Assembly (NCBI GenBank): GCA_039964455.1
Contig: JBDVXK010000012.1
Location: 124,001-188,000 of the forward strand
Direction of reading: 5' to 3'
Origin: CALJFL01 sp039964455
GTDB taxonomy: Bacteria > Pseudomonadota > Gammaproteobacteria > Pseudomonadales > Halieaceae
DNA: 64,000 bases
Below are positions 9,035 through 18,337 of the stretch, piece by piece. A program made the position numbers and the translations under genes. A model generated the notes under the pieces. The model made no database searches, was not told where the DNA came from, and was given only the letters and a program-made list of their open reading frames with translations. The number at the start of each line of letters is the position of its first letter. The first letter of the stretch is position 1.

Positions 9035-9973
9035 GTGAAAGCGATCCGGATCACCGCGGGTAAGCCCGAGCTGATCGACATGGCCAAACCCGATAACGAC
9101 GATGTGTTGGTGCGCGTTGCAGCTTCTTCCATCTGTGGCTCCGACCTGCACCTGATTAATCTGGGCTGGGCGGAAGGCACCGTCATGGGCCATGAGTTCG
9201 CCGGCTACACTCCGGACGGTACAGCGGTCGCAGTGGAACCGGTGGTTGCCTGCAATCAGTGCGACTACTGTGACGAGGGTCGCTACCCACTGTGTATCAA
9301 TGGCGCCACCTACCTTGGTATCAATCACCAGGGCGGCATGGCGGAATATGTCTCGGTGCCAGCGCACCTGATTTACGAACTGCCCACTGGGCTGGACATC
9401 AGCAGCGCCTGTCTTGTAGAACCTTTGGCGGTAGCCGTTCACGGCCTTAACCAGGCTAGTGTCACGCCATCTGATCGTCTGCTTATTCTGGGCGCCGGGG
9501 CCATCGGTCTGGCCACGGCAGCTGTACTGCAGGCGCGCGGGATGGCGTTCGACATCAAGGCACGTCACCCCGGTCAAAAACGCGTGGCCACCGAGCTTGG
9601 CGGCACCACCGACATCAGTGATGGTTATGATGTGGTTATTGATGCGGTTGGCAACAGCCAATCCGTTGCTGAAGCCGTTGCCCATGTCCGGCCCCGAGGC
9701 CGTATCGGCATGGTAGGTAGTTTCTGGCAACCGGTAGAAATAGACATAGGCTTTTGCGCCAAGGAAATCGAAATGATTGCCGCTGCAGGCTACAAATGCG
9801 CCAGCCCCAATCGCACCTTTGAAGAAGCCGCTAGCTTACTGCATGCCAATCCCCACATCGCCGACAAGTTAATTTCTCACCGTTTCCCACTGGACGGTGC
9901 GGTAGAGGCATTCGACACCGCTGCAGATCGCGCCAGCGGGGCCATCAAGGTGTGCTTCGATATCGCCTCCTGA
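9035..9973 (+). CDS. Zinc-type MDR alcohol/polyol dehydrogenase
   Basis: 312 residues starting at GTG 9035, 16 bases after the P450. The catalytic-zinc motifs CGSDLHLI and GHEFAGY and the structural-zinc loop CNQCDYCDEGRYPLC are complete. The Rossmann segment LILGAGAIGLATAAVLQARG binds NAD(P). At 312 residues it is slightly shorter than the usual 340-350, because the cofactor domain is compact. Its position suggests it oxidises a P450-generated alcohol; this is inference from gene order. Confidence 0.9.
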   Translation: MKAIRITAGKPELIDMAKPDNDDVLVRVAASSICGSDLHLINLGWAEGTVMGHEFAGYTPDGTAVAVEPVVACNQCDYCDEGRYPLCINGATYLGINHQGGMAEYVSVPAHLIYELPTGLDISSACLVEPLAVAVHGLNQASVTPSDRLLILGAGAIGLATAAVLQARGMAFDIKARHPGQKRVATELGGTTDISDGYDVVIDAVGNSQSVAEAVAHVRPRGRIGMVGSFWQPVEIDIGFCAKEIEMIAAAGYKCASPNRTFEEAASLLHANPHIADKLISHRFPLDGAVEAFDTAADRASGAIKVCFDIAS

Positions 9974-10235
9974 CGCAATGCATTTCCCCGGCGAAAATCA
10001 CGCCGCCCCGCGAGCCGTGTCACTCCGCCTCAAATAGCTGCCTTTCTTGAGTTACTAGCAGAGGGTGCAGCGATGTTGCAGTAGATCTCGGGAACCCCAA
10101 CTCCGAGTGCAAAAATACACACCATCTTGACCTTAGCGTTGACCAAAGGCTCAGCTCAGGGCCTGAGCAGATGCAATTTCTCGCGGCCAGGAGTATGTTA
10201 AGTCCGGTTCTACTTCCTGATTCGAGGCTACCACT

Positions 10236-11966
10236 ATGTACGACCTGATCATCCGCGGTGCAACCATTGTCGACGGTACCGGCGCCCCGTCTTTTCACGG
10301 CGACGTTGCCATTGAAGGCGGCAAAATCGTCCAGGTGGGCTCCTTTGAGGGTGACGCCAAACGCGAGATCGATGCACAGGGCAAAGTGCTCACACCCGGC
10401 TGGGTTGATGTGCACTCGCATATGGACGGCCAGGCCACCTGGGACCCTTTATGCAGCCCGGCGGCGAACCACGGCATTACCACACTGATCATGGGCAACT
10501 GCGGGGTAGGTTTTGCTCCCTGCGCTTCCAATGACGAGGCCCACGACCGCCTTATCGCTGTAATGGAAGATGTGGAGGACATTCCCGGTAGCGCCCTGCA
10601 CGAGGGCGTTAAGTGGAACTGGGAATCCTTTCCAGAATACCTGGACGCGGTAGAGGCATTTCCCCGGGCGATCGACGTAGGGGCCCAGGTACCCCACTGC
10701 GCTGTGCGCACCTATGTGATGGGCGAACGCGGGCGCAAAAATGAGGTGGCAACCGCCGACGACGTGAGCCAGATGGCCACTATCGTCAAGGAAGGGATTG
10801 AAGCTGGCGCACTGGGCTTTACCACCTCTAGAACAGAGCTGCATACCACCCGCGAAGAAATGGCCATGCCGGGTACCTACGCCGACGAAGCGGAGTTGCT
10901 GGGCATAGGCTCTGCAATTGGCGAGCTGGATGGCAAGGGCATCTACGGCGTTGTCTCGGATTTTAACGACTGGGAAAACGAGATGGACTGGATGAAGCGT
11001 CTGTCGCTAGAAAACAAATGCCAGATTAACTTTGTTCTCTTCTTCCGCGAGGAGGAGGATTGGCCCCGCGTGTTGAAACAGCTTGATTACGTTCGCAAGG
11101 CCAATGCGGAAGGCGCCCAGTTAATTCCTCACGTAGGTGCGCGGCCCGTTAACATCCTGCTCAGCTGGGATGGCACCGTCAATCCATTCAGCTTTCACGG
11201 CAACTACGCGAACCTGTCGATCATGTCACATGAGGACAGGCTGGCCGAACTGCGCAAGCCCGAGGTAAGAGCCGCCATTCTGGCAGAGGACGATCCGCTG
11301 ATGGGTGACGCCTTCATGGATACGATCATTGCCGGCTGGGACAAACTGTATGAGCTGGGTGACCCACCCAACTATGAACCATCTCCCGAGGACAGCATCG
11401 CTGCTCGTGCAGCTGAGGCCGGGGTACCACCACGCCAATACTGTTATGACGCCATGATGAAGAGCAATGGCAAGAACGTTATCTATTTCCCCTGCTTCGG
11501 CTACAGTGCGGGCGACCTGAGCCGTCAGGTTGAACTGCTGGAAGATGACAACACCGTATTATCACTGGCTGATACGGGCGCCCACTGCGGTGTGCTATGC
11601 GACGCCAGTGTGCCAACACAAATGCTCAGCTATTTTGTGCGCGACCGGGAGCGCGGTCACCGCTTCTCTCTGGAGCAGGCAGTGAAGATGCAGACTTATG
11701 ACACGGCCCGATGTGTCGGCCTTGAAGACCGCGGCACCATAGAGCCTGGCATGAAGGCAGACCTGAATCTGATCGACTTCGATCAATTACAGGTTGATGC
11801 GCCGGAAATTATCTTTGACCTGCCAGCCGGCGGCAGACGACTTTTCCAGGGTGCCAGGGGTTACCTTGCGACTATCGTCAACGGCGAACTCATCATGGAA
11901 AACGGCGAATATACCGGGGCCACACCGGGCAAGCTGATTCGCGGTGCTCAGGCTTTGGCCGGCTAA
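10236..11966 (+). CDS. N-acyl-D-amino-acid deacylase-like amidohydrolase
   Basis: 576 residues of the D-aminoacylase branch of the amidohydrolase superfamily. The first metal motif is in GWVDVHSHMDGQATWDP, and the family-specific GNCGVGFAPC contains the metal-binding Cys of D-aminoacylases. It ends with the usual AGTVxPGMxADL-type segment (EPGMKADLNLIDFD). These enzymes hydrolyse N-acyl-D-amino acids, but many annotated members have other amide substrates. There is no signal peptide. A 262-base gap upstream, in which I see no other gene, suggests its own promoter. Confidence 0.85.
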   Translation: MYDLIIRGATIVDGTGAPSFHGDVAIEGGKIVQVGSFEGDAKREIDAQGKVLTPGWVDVHSHMDGQATWDPLCSPAANHGITTLIMGNCGVGFAPCASNDEAHDRLIAVMEDVEDIPGSALHEGVKWNWESFPEYLDAVEAFPRAIDVGAQVPHCAVRTYVMGERGRKNEVATADDVSQMATIVKEGIEAGALGFTTSRTELHTTREEMAMPGTYADEAELLGIGSAIGELDGKGIYGVVSDFNDWENEMDWMKRLSLENKCQINFVLFFREEEDWPRVLKQLDYVRKANAEGAQLIPHVGARPVNILLSWDGTVNPFSFHGNYANLSIMSHEDRLAELRKPEVRAAILAEDDPLMGDAFMDTIIAGWDKLYELGDPPNYEPSPEDSIAARAAEAGVPPRQYCYDAMMKSNGKNVIYFPCFGYSAGDLSRQVELLEDDNTVLSLADTGAHCGVLCDASVPTQMLSYFVRDRERGHRFSLEQAVKMQTYDTARCVGLEDRGTIEPGMKADLNLIDFDQLQVDAPEIIFDLPAGGRRLFQGARGYLATIVNGELIMENGEYTGATPGKLIRGAQALAG

Positions 11967-11989
11967 ACCTCGCGCCGCAGCAGCTATAG

Positions 11990-12529
11990 TCAGGCTGTCA
12001 GCAACAGGATCCAGAGGCTGTAAATAGCAAATAGCACTGCTACCTGCCGAAACCAGGCTGGTACGAAGATAATAAGCCCCATCATTGCGATGCCCATTGA
12101 GGGCACCGTCAGGGCCGGCACCAGGTCCACTTTGTACATCGTCAGATTTACATAAGGGCCGATCAGGAAATAAATCAGCATCGACAGGGCCGACAAACGG
12201 CCCAGATTCTGGCTGTGTGCCAGCATGTCCAGCCTATCCTCTTCCGGTACCGGCAGGGCCATCTCAGCGGCACCGTAGATACAAATCGAACCGACCACCA
12301 GAATGAGGAAGTCTGAAAAGGCCCATTGAGGGAGGTCTCTAAGGCCCCACCCTACCCACCAGAGCTGCAGAATGTACGTCATGACACTGAGGCTCCACAG
12401 GGCTGTCGCCCAGTGGAAACTAACCCGTTCGTGGGCCCTCACCAGCATCGCAACCGTGTGCAACAGGCGGGTAATCGCCAGACCCAGGATGATGGATACA
12501 GCGACAAAAACGTACTCGTGCTGAGTCAT
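11990..12529 (-). CDS. Hypothetical multi-pass inner-membrane protein
   Basis: 179 residues with about five hydrophobic segments: YVFVAVSIILGLAITRLLHT near the N-terminus, ATALWSLSVMTYILQLWW, DFLILVVGSICIYGAAE, LSMLIYFLIGPYV and a C-terminal pair. No recognised catalytic motif. It is convergent with the amidohydrolase, whose stop is 23 bases away. The N-terminal EYVFVAVSIILGLAITRLL pattern is shared by uncharacterised proteobacterial membrane proteins; function unknown. Confidence 0.75.
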   Translation of the reverse strand: MTQHEYVFVAVSIILGLAITRLLHTVAMLVRAHERVSFHWATALWSLSVMTYILQLWWVGWGLRDLPQWAFSDFLILVVGSICIYGAAEMALPVPEEDRLDMLAHSQNLGRLSALSMLIYFLIGPYVNLTMYKVDLVPALTVPSMGIAMMGLIIFVPAWFRQVAVLFAIYSLWILLLTA

Positions 12530-12656
12530 AGAGCTACTCTTATGGTGTTTGCGCAGGTAACAGGGTGCCGTGCGTGAATTTTATGGTCAAGTTTTAGTCA
12601 TCCGGTAGGGCAATCGCCCCGTAAACCCCACGACTTAACTAATCGGGCACCCCACC

Positions 12657-12896
12657 ATGATCGAGAAAAATCTAGGCAATATTGAGCGAATTATTCGCCT
12701 CTTCGCGGGTTTTGGGCTTTTGCTTTGGGCTCTCTCAAGGCCGGAACTCAACGGGATGGAGTGGTTCGTGATGCTCATCTCCAGCTTCTTGATTCTAAAC
12801 GGCATTTTTTCGCGCTGTTATCTTTGGTATGTATTGGACTTCAACAGCTGCGAAGGCACCGACGCAAATTGCCGAACCGAACCGGATTGCGGCTAA
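12657..12896 (+). CDS. DUF2892 (YgaP-like) small membrane protein
   Basis: 79 residues, opening with EKNLGNIERIIRLFAGFGLLLWAL, the hallmark of DUF2892: a short amphipathic N-terminus followed by two transmembrane helices. It ends in a cysteine-containing tail (CEGTDANCRTEPDCG). In other proteins this module is fused to rhodanese domains. Here the next gene, 12 bases on, is a DCC-type thiol-disulfide protein, so a redox or sulfur-related role is a reasonable inference. Confidence 0.8.
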   Translation: MIEKNLGNIERIIRLFAGFGLLLWALSRPELNGMEWFVMLISSFLILNGIFSRCYLWYVLDFNSCEGTDANCRTEPDCG

Positions 12897-12908
12897 CAAA
12901 CCGAGCTA

Positions 12909-13271
12909 ATGCCAGACACGCTCTATTACGACAGCAACTGCCCTATCTGCGTTAAAGAGGTAGGCAGGCTGCAGCAAATTGCCGACAAAGAACTCGTTAT
13001 CTGCGACATTTTTCAGGCGCGTGATGACTCCCTGCCCGACACGGACACCCTGCTGCGTCAGCTTCATCTACAGACCTCAGACGGAGAATTTCTGACCGGA
13101 GTGGACGCCAATGTGGCCGCCTGGCGACACACCCGCTGGTCATTTCTCTTCGCCTGGATGCGGTGGCCGCTGGTGCGCAGTGTCACCGATAGAATCTACG
13201 CTCGCTGGGCGCTGTGGCGCTATCAAAGGCTCTATGGTGAGCAGTACACGGGGCCCAACGATGCTGTTTGA
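12909..13271 (+). CDS. DCC-family thiol-disulfide oxidoreductase (DUF393)
   Basis: 120 residues. The N-terminal LYYDSNCPICVKEV is the DUF393 signature (xYDGxCxxC), here with a CPIC redox pair. These are thioredoxin-like small proteins of unknown partner. It starts 12 bases after the DUF2892 gene and its 3' end overlaps the flavin reductase by 11 bases (13261-13271), so the three genes probably form one transcript. Confidence 0.85.
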   Translation: MPDTLYYDSNCPICVKEVGRLQQIADKELVICDIFQARDDSLPDTDTLLRQLHLQTSDGEFLTGVDANVAAWRHTRWSFLFAWMRWPLVRSVTDRIYARWALWRYQRLYGEQYTGPNDAV

Positions 13272-13893
13272 TGCTGCCGCTATAGCGAGCATGGAGCAGC
13301 GCTTCCGGGCTGCTTTTATCAATTCAGTCAGCGGTTTCAAACCCGCCAACCTTGTGGGCACTGCCGACAAAGATCGCAACAGCAACCTCGCAATCGTCAG
13401 TTCTGTCGTTCACCTGGGGTCACATCCTCCCCTGCTGGCACTTTTTATACGGCCCAGCCCGGTAGAACGACATACTCTGGAAAACCTGCTGGCAAACGGC
13501 TGCTATACGCTCAATCACGTGGCTGAAGACTTCATAGAGGCAGCCCACCAAACCGCAGCGCGCTACGAAAGGGAGCAATCGGAGTTCTCCGCAACCGGCC
13601 TCACTGAACGTTGGCAGCCAGGATTTGACGCTCCATTCGTCGCAGAGGCCGCAATCAGCATGGCTATGGAGCTCAGAGAGCACCAGCCGCTGGCAATAAA
13701 CAGCACCCATCTGGTAATTGGTGAAGTGGTGGGAGTTGATGTGCCACAGGACTGCGTGCTTGAGGATGGCAGCATTGATATCAGTGCCGCGAACACCGTC
13801 GCGATAAGCGGTCTGGATAGCTATTACCGCGCAACCCGTGTACGCCGCATGGCCTATGCCAAGCCAGAGCTGCCGCCGAAAGTCTTAGACTGA
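13261..13893 (+). CDS. Flavin reductase-like, FMN-binding split-barrel protein
   Basis: 210 residues from ATG 13261; the frame is open from 13111 but the earlier part is a shadow of the DCC gene. The segment NSVSGFKPANLVGTADKDR, then SNLAIVSSVVHLGSHPPLL and the TLENLLANGCYTLNHV block match the flavin reductase / DIM6-NTAB family, which binds FMN. Members reduce flavin for a partner monooxygenase or have unknown roles. Overlap with the upstream gene suggests translational coupling. Confidence 0.88.
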   Translation: MLFDAAAIASMEQRFRAAFINSVSGFKPANLVGTADKDRNSNLAIVSSVVHLGSHPPLLALFIRPSPVERHTLENLLANGCYTLNHVAEDFIEAAHQTAARYEREQSEFSATGLTERWQPGFDAPFVAEAAISMAMELREHQPLAINSTHLVIGEVVGVDVPQDCVLEDGSIDISAANTVAISGLDSYYRATRVRRMAYAKPELPPKVLD

Positions 13894-14027
13894 ACCCACC
13901 CCGCACCCAGCAACGCCAATTCCAAGCCTCACTCCAAACAAATATCTTCCCGGAGATGGGTTAGCTGGAACTTTCCAGCTTGAACTATACTCTCAACATC
14001 AAACACGCCTTGATGTGGAGACAACCC

Positions 14028-14936
14028 TTGCAGAACGAACATGATCAACCCGAAAACGAGCAGCCCGACAACGATGCGCTGATGATCGATCCCGAAGATC
14101 GGTTGATGGAGACGCCTCAGCAATCTGGCCTGAACCCTATGTTGATATTGGGCGCAATCGCCCTGATCGGCATCATTATCGTGGTCTTCCTGTTTAGCGG
14201 CAATGAGCCGGAACCCGCCGCACCAGAACCCGCCCCCGTTGTTGTGGCACCAGAACCTGAGCCCGAGGAGCCAGCCCCGGCTGCGGATATACCGGAACCC
14301 GAACCTGAGCCCCAGCAAGAACCGGAAGTCGCTGAGGTGCCCCCTGAACCACCACTGGCGCTGGAAAACAGCGATGAACCGGTGCGTGAAGAGCTGTCTC
14401 AAGCGAGTTCCTCTGAGCTGTTCACCGATCCGCTGGCCAACGCCGACCTGCTGCAACGTGGTACTGGATTAATAGATGGATTAAGCCGCGGACTGGTGCT
14501 CAATAAGGTACTCCCCGTTGCGGCGCCCAAGGGCAGCTTCAAGACAGTTAATGTCGACGAGCTGGAATACATCGACCCAACAAGCTACGCCCGCTATGAC
14601 GGACACGCACAGGCAATTGCAGACCTGAATACCGACAAGCTAGTCGCCACGTTTCATACTTTTCGGCCTCTTCTGGAGCAGTCCTATGCGGGCCTGGGGT
14701 ACAAGCCTGACGATTTCGACAATGCGTTGATCAGGGCACTGGACCGCGTTATCGCAACACCGGAGCTGCAAGGTGACGTTGCGGTCAAGAAAAAAGAGGC
14801 TATTTACGTGTTTGCTGATCCAGCGCTGGAACAACTGTCACCACTGCAAAAACAGCTACTGCGCATGGGCCCCGAGAATCTAGCCATGGTCAAGGCGCAG
14901 GCACGGGCACTACGTTCCGCGCTACTGGGTAACTAG
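14028..14936 (+). CDS. DUF3014-family membrane-anchored protein
   Basis: About 302 residues from a TTG at 14028 with GGAG 7 bases upstream; other starts at 13980 or 14013 are possible. After an acidic N-terminus there is one transmembrane helix (PMLILGAIALIGIIIVVFLF). Next comes a Pro/Glu-rich linker of repeated EPEPEP-type units, then a periplasmic alpha-helical domain of about 180 residues, beginning LPxL-like at ENSDEPVREELSQ and ending near LRSALLGN, as in DUF3014. Function unknown. The linker is long enough to span part of the periplasm. Its stop overlaps the convergent dioxygenase stop by 4 bases. Confidence 0.82.
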   Translation: MQNEHDQPENEQPDNDALMIDPEDRLMETPQQSGLNPMLILGAIALIGIIIVVFLFSGNEPEPAAPEPAPVVVAPEPEPEEPAPAADIPEPEPEPQQEPEVAEVPPEPPLALENSDEPVREELSQASSSELFTDPLANADLLQRGTGLIDGLSRGLVLNKVLPVAAPKGSFKTVNVDELEYIDPTSYARYDGHAQAIADLNTDKLVATFHTFRPLLEQSYAGLGYKPDDFDNALIRALDRVIATPELQGDVAVKKKEAIYVFADPALEQLSPLQKQLLRMGPENLAMVKAQARALRSALLGN

Positions 14937-15787
14937 TCGCCACGCAGTGCCGGGGGCGTAAAGTCCGGGGAAAGCACCTTCAGCGGATGGTATGCCGTCA
15001 CCTGTCCCATAAACGGTGGGTGGATGGAATAGCCCAGCAGCGATTGCACTGTGGCAGACATCTTCGCGACCTCCTGCGGCGGGATGGCCAGGAAGAAGTT
15101 TTCCTGGGGCCTGGCCCAGGGCTGGCAATACTGGTTCGAAAAAGCGCGACGGGTACTGGAGCCGCTGTTACCACCGCCCCGGTGAAGCAAGGTACCTGCG
15201 AACACCATGCAGGTGCCCGCTTTCATTTCTACGGGCTGCGACAATCCGCATAACTTCTCGGCGAAGCCACTATCGACCTCTTCATCACCGCTGACATAAT
15301 CTCCGGTGATCTGCTCATCGCTCCACAGATGGCTTCCCGGTATCACCTCTGTTCCCCCGTTGGCAGAGGTAAAGTCTTCCACGGCCACGATTGTCGACAA
15401 GCTGATCATCGGCCTGGGCCTGGGTATGGGGTAGAACGAATCATCGGTATGCCAGGGCTGGGGCGACTCGCCCGGACTGATGACAATTGCCTGGCTGGCG
15501 GTGAGCAGGTAGTTGGGTTGCAGCACAGCGTTACAGAACGCCAATATGCGTTCGTCTTCCACAATCTCCTGAAACACCGGATCACGCGCAACCAGTGTAT
15601 AAATACGCTCGGTCTGGTGCCCTTCAAAATTATTGCGACCACCGTGCTGACCTAACATACGATCAAAGTTCTTATTTACAAGCGACAATCGCTCTGGCGA
15701 TAGGAAGTCCTCGATGAACGTGAACCCCTGGGTTTCCAACTCGGCAAGCTGCCGATCAAAACCGCAGTTGTTATCTGTAGCTGCCAA
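14933..15787 (-). CDS. Phytanoyl-CoA dioxygenase-family Fe(II)/2-oxoglutarate oxygenase
   Basis: 284 residues. The iron-binding facial triad is visible as H113 and D115 in QPWHTDDSFYP and distal H202 in GTLLHRGGGNSG. Family members hydroxylate unactivated carbons on lipids or natural products using 2-oxoglutarate and O2. The conserved EVIPGSHLW block before the distal His is typical. It stands alone on the minus strand, with the outer-membrane barrel gene transcribed towards its start. Substrate unknown. Confidence 0.92.
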   Translation of the reverse strand: MAATDNNCGFDRQLAELETQGFTFIEDFLSPERLSLVNKNFDRMLGQHGGRNNFEGHQTERIYTLVARDPVFQEIVEDERILAFCNAVLQPNYLLTASQAIVISPGESPQPWHTDDSFYPIPRPRPMISLSTIVAVEDFTSANGGTEVIPGSHLWSDEQITGDYVSGDEEVDSGFAEKLCGLSQPVEMKAGTCMVFAGTLLHRGGGNSGSSTRRAFSNQYCQPWARPQENFFLAIPPQEVAKMSATVQSLLGYSIHPPFMGQVTAYHPLKVLSPDFTPPALRGD

Positions 15788-15855
15788 TTTCTCCTCCCGA
15801 ACTTGTTACTTGCGAGCTTAAGACCTAAGCCACAGAGTAGCCCACGCCGTTATAT

Positions 15856-17094
15856 CTACAAGCTAACGTTGACGGTAAACCAGGCTTTGCGTGTATCGTC
15901 GTAACGCTCAGGCGTGTCCCCTGAAAAATCAGCGTAGTGGAATTGAAAACTGAATATGTCATTAAGCGGCCAGGAAGCCACCAAATCTATTTCGGAGCCA
16001 AAATCAGCGCTACTGTCCTCTGCCTGAAAGTCGTGATAAGTCGCTGCGAGGCTGACCGGACCCAGTTTTCCTGATAAGCCAACATAAAAATCCTCTATAC
16101 CGTCTGCAGGGGTGGTCAGAAACTTATCCGCCCAGCCCTGAAACGCGTGCAAGGTAGCATAAGGTGTCTTGAACCCTACCCCGCTATCACCGCCCAGCAC
16201 TTCATAACCCAGCTTTAAGGTGAGTGGCGCGAAGGCCATGGATCCTTCCAACACATAATAGTCGGCATCGTAGTCCAGGTTACTGTCAGCGGCGTCAGAT
16301 TGGCTAGCGTACGCAGCCTTCAGGGCTACGGGGCCAAACTGTCCCTTATATTCCAGACCGAATGTATCCGAAGAGTTATCTACCGACAGGCCAGGCGCGT
16401 AAGACCGCCGCTCTTTTACATCCAGCAGATAGGCAAATCCGCTAAGCGTGTGCTCCTCGGAAAATTTATAGTCCAACCTGAACAGGTGATTGTCACCCGG
16501 AAGATTACCGGGCTGCACATCCGTATCGTCGGGGCCGAACAACCTGTTCACGTTATACACATAGGCATAGTCGACCGTCAGCCCACCGTCGTTCTTCAGC
16601 AGGCCGCGAAAGCCGTCAAAGGTTTGTTCATTTTGCCGCCAGCCCACGCCGCCCACAAAGCGCTGGTTACCGTGATGTATACGCTGCCGGCCATAGATGC
16701 CTGACAAGTCATTCCAGCTGTACTTTAGCCATGCCTGATTGAACTCGGTGCCTTTAGGATCGGCCACGGTGGGGTAACTGGTATTACCATTGTCCGTTGA
16801 ATTAAAGTCGTCATCGCCGATATAGGACACGTTGTCTACCTCGGCCAGAAACGACAGACCGAGATACTGTGCAGAGGTAAACGTAATACGTGACTTAAGC
16901 GTGGATGCGCGTGCATTGCGGTCAAAGCTATCCTGATCAACATATTCATAGCGATAGCGAAATGTCAGATTGATCTCACCCTCGGTGACCATTTCGCCTA
17001 CTGACTGTGGTGTCTGGGCCTGAGCATGCGCCGCGCCCGCACCTAGCGGTAAACTGATCAATAAAAGGATTGCGAGGCTGTTAGCTTTGGACAT
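15856..17094 (-). CDS. Outer-membrane beta-barrel (porin/alginate-export-like)
   Basis: 412 residues from ATG 17094, which has GGGAG 5-6 bases upstream; a longer frame to 17130 lacks one. Sec signal SLAILLLISLPLGAGAAHAQAQ, then alternating amphipathic strands rich in Tyr/Asp (INLTFRYRYEYVDQDSF, KLGYEVLGGDSGV). It ends in an aromatic-alternating final strand with WFTVNVSL, the pattern needed for BAM insertion. The WRQNEQTFDGFRG segment resembles alginate-export-domain proteins. Likely a channel for small solutes. Confidence 0.82.
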   Translation of the reverse strand: MSKANSLAILLLISLPLGAGAAHAQAQTPQSVGEMVTEGEINLTFRYRYEYVDQDSFDRNARASTLKSRITFTSAQYLGLSFLAEVDNVSYIGDDDFNSTDNGNTSYPTVADPKGTEFNQAWLKYSWNDLSGIYGRQRIHHGNQRFVGGVGWRQNEQTFDGFRGLLKNDGGLTVDYAYVYNVNRLFGPDDTDVQPGNLPGDNHLFRLDYKFSEEHTLSGFAYLLDVKERRSYAPGLSVDNSSDTFGLEYKGQFGPVALKAAYASQSDAADSNLDYDADYYVLEGSMAFAPLTLKLGYEVLGGDSGVGFKTPYATLHAFQGWADKFLTTPADGIEDFYVGLSGKLGPVSLAATYHDFQAEDSSADFGSEIDLVASWPLNDIFSFQFHYADFSGDTPERYDDTRKAWFTVNVSL

Positions 17095-17281
17095 ACCGAC
17101 TCCCGGGGGCAATGCTAAACCTTCCAACATTCACAGGTGGAAAGCAAGCCGCAACACTGCTGCTGAAGTGGCGCCTCGCCAGAATAAAAATACCGGTCTA
17201 TTCTTTCTCAACACACGAATCCGAGCAGGCAGCGTTACGCTATTATGGGGCGCACTTCGTAAACCAACCAAAGGAAGAACT

Positions 17282-17776
17282 ATGAGCACCTACCCCCGAA
17301 CCTTCTCACACATCGGAATATCAGTACCTGATGTAGAAAAAGCTGCAAAGTTTTACAGCGATGTAATGGGCTGGTACCACATCATGGAGCCCACGATCAT
17401 CACTGAGGAATCAGATACCCCCATAGGGCAAATGTGTATTGATGTTTTCGGTAAGGGCTGGGGCTCCTTCAAGATCGCCCACATGTCGACTGGCGACAAG
17501 ATTGGCGTTGAAATGTTTGAATTCAAAAACAACGAAACCCCGAAGGACTTCGAGTACTGGAAAACAAGCACATTTCATTTTTGCGTTCAGGACCCGGATA
17601 TCGAAGGACTGGTTGAAAAAATTGTGCAGCATGGTGGCAAGCAGCGCATGCCGATTCGGGAATATTACCCAGGAGAGAAACCCTACAAGATGTGCTATGT
17701 GGAGGATCCCTTCGGCCTTATCTTCGAAGTATATTCACACAGCTATGAGTTAACTTACTCACAGGGCGCCTACTAG
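17282..17776 (+). CDS. VOC-family (glyoxalase/dioxygenase superfamily) protein
   Basis: 164 residues from ATG 17282 after AAAGGAAGAAC; the open frame upstream to 17087 is non-coding leader. It begins FSHIGISVPDVEKAAKFYSD, the classic vicinal-oxygen-chelate start with its first metal His. It ends MCYVEDPFGLIFEVYSHSYE, with the second metal-ligand Glu. Members include glyoxalases, epimerases and extradiol dioxygenases. It is followed 131 bases later by a RidA gene on the same strand. Confidence 0.88.
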   Translation: MSTYPRTFSHIGISVPDVEKAAKFYSDVMGWYHIMEPTIITEESDTPIGQMCIDVFGKGWGSFKIAHMSTGDKIGVEMFEFKNNETPKDFEYWKTSTFHFCVQDPDIEGLVEKIVQHGGKQRMPIREYYPGEKPYKMCYVEDPFGLIFEVYSHSYELTYSQGAY

Positions 17777-17907
17777 AGCCGATAGCTGCAGCCGCCAGCC
17801 TCAACATGCTGGTAGCAAAGCTTGGCGACAAGTAGTCCATCCAATTTAGCCGGTGCCCCCAATTAACCTATACTCAACAGTCAACTTTATAAACAGCAGG
17901 TTCCAGT

Positions 17908-18300
17908 ATGAGCTTTGAAGCAGTCGTAACAGATGCCGGTCGATACATGTATGACAATTTCCATTTTTCAGAGGCCAGCAAGAGCAGCGGCTTTCTGCTT
18001 TGCTCAGGCGTGATCGGACTGGGAAGTGACGGCAAACTGCCAGAAGACATCAAGGAAGAGTTCCGCAATGCCTGGTCGGGCATAGGAAAGCTATTATCAG
18101 CGTGCGATTTGGGCTTTGACGATATCGTGGAGTACACCACTTATCACGTTGGCCTGCAGGCCAGCATGCAGGATTTTATGGCAGTCAGGGATGAGTTTTT
18201 ATCCGAGCCCTGGCCCGCCTGGACAGCGATCGGCATCACCGAGCTCGCAGTTCCCGGTGCACACGTGGAAATCCGTGTGACAGCAAAGCTGAAAAGCTAG
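17908..18300 (+). CDS. RidA-family (YjgF/YER057c) protein
   Basis: 130 residues. The fold signature is present: FLLCSGVIGLGSDGKLP near the middle and the C-terminal PAWTAIGITELAVPGAHVEIRVTA, close to the family WTxxxVxxLAxPxxxVEIxxxA block. RidA deaminates reactive enamine/imine intermediates from PLP enzymes, but its catalytic Arg normally sits in the TRSxxxV-type segment, which here reads PAWTAIG, so this is probably a Rid subgroup without imine deaminase activity. That last point is inference. Confidence 0.88.
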   Translation: MSFEAVVTDAGRYMYDNFHFSEASKSSGFLLCSGVIGLGSDGKLPEDIKEEFRNAWSGIGKLLSACDLGFDDIVEYTTYHVGLQASMQDFMAVRDEFLSEPWPAWTAIGITELAVPGAHVEIRVTAKLKS

Positions 18301-18337
18301 TATCCGTGTAAGCGGCACCAACACGCCGGCAGCCGTG

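Noticed and set aside
13929..14456. 175-codon minus-strand frame
   Set aside because: Antisense to the Pro/Glu-rich linker of the DUF3014 gene, whose composition opens the opposite frame.
16300..16704. 134-codon plus-strand frame over the outer-membrane barrel
   Set aside because: Antisense shadow of the barrel gene; no family or ribosome site.
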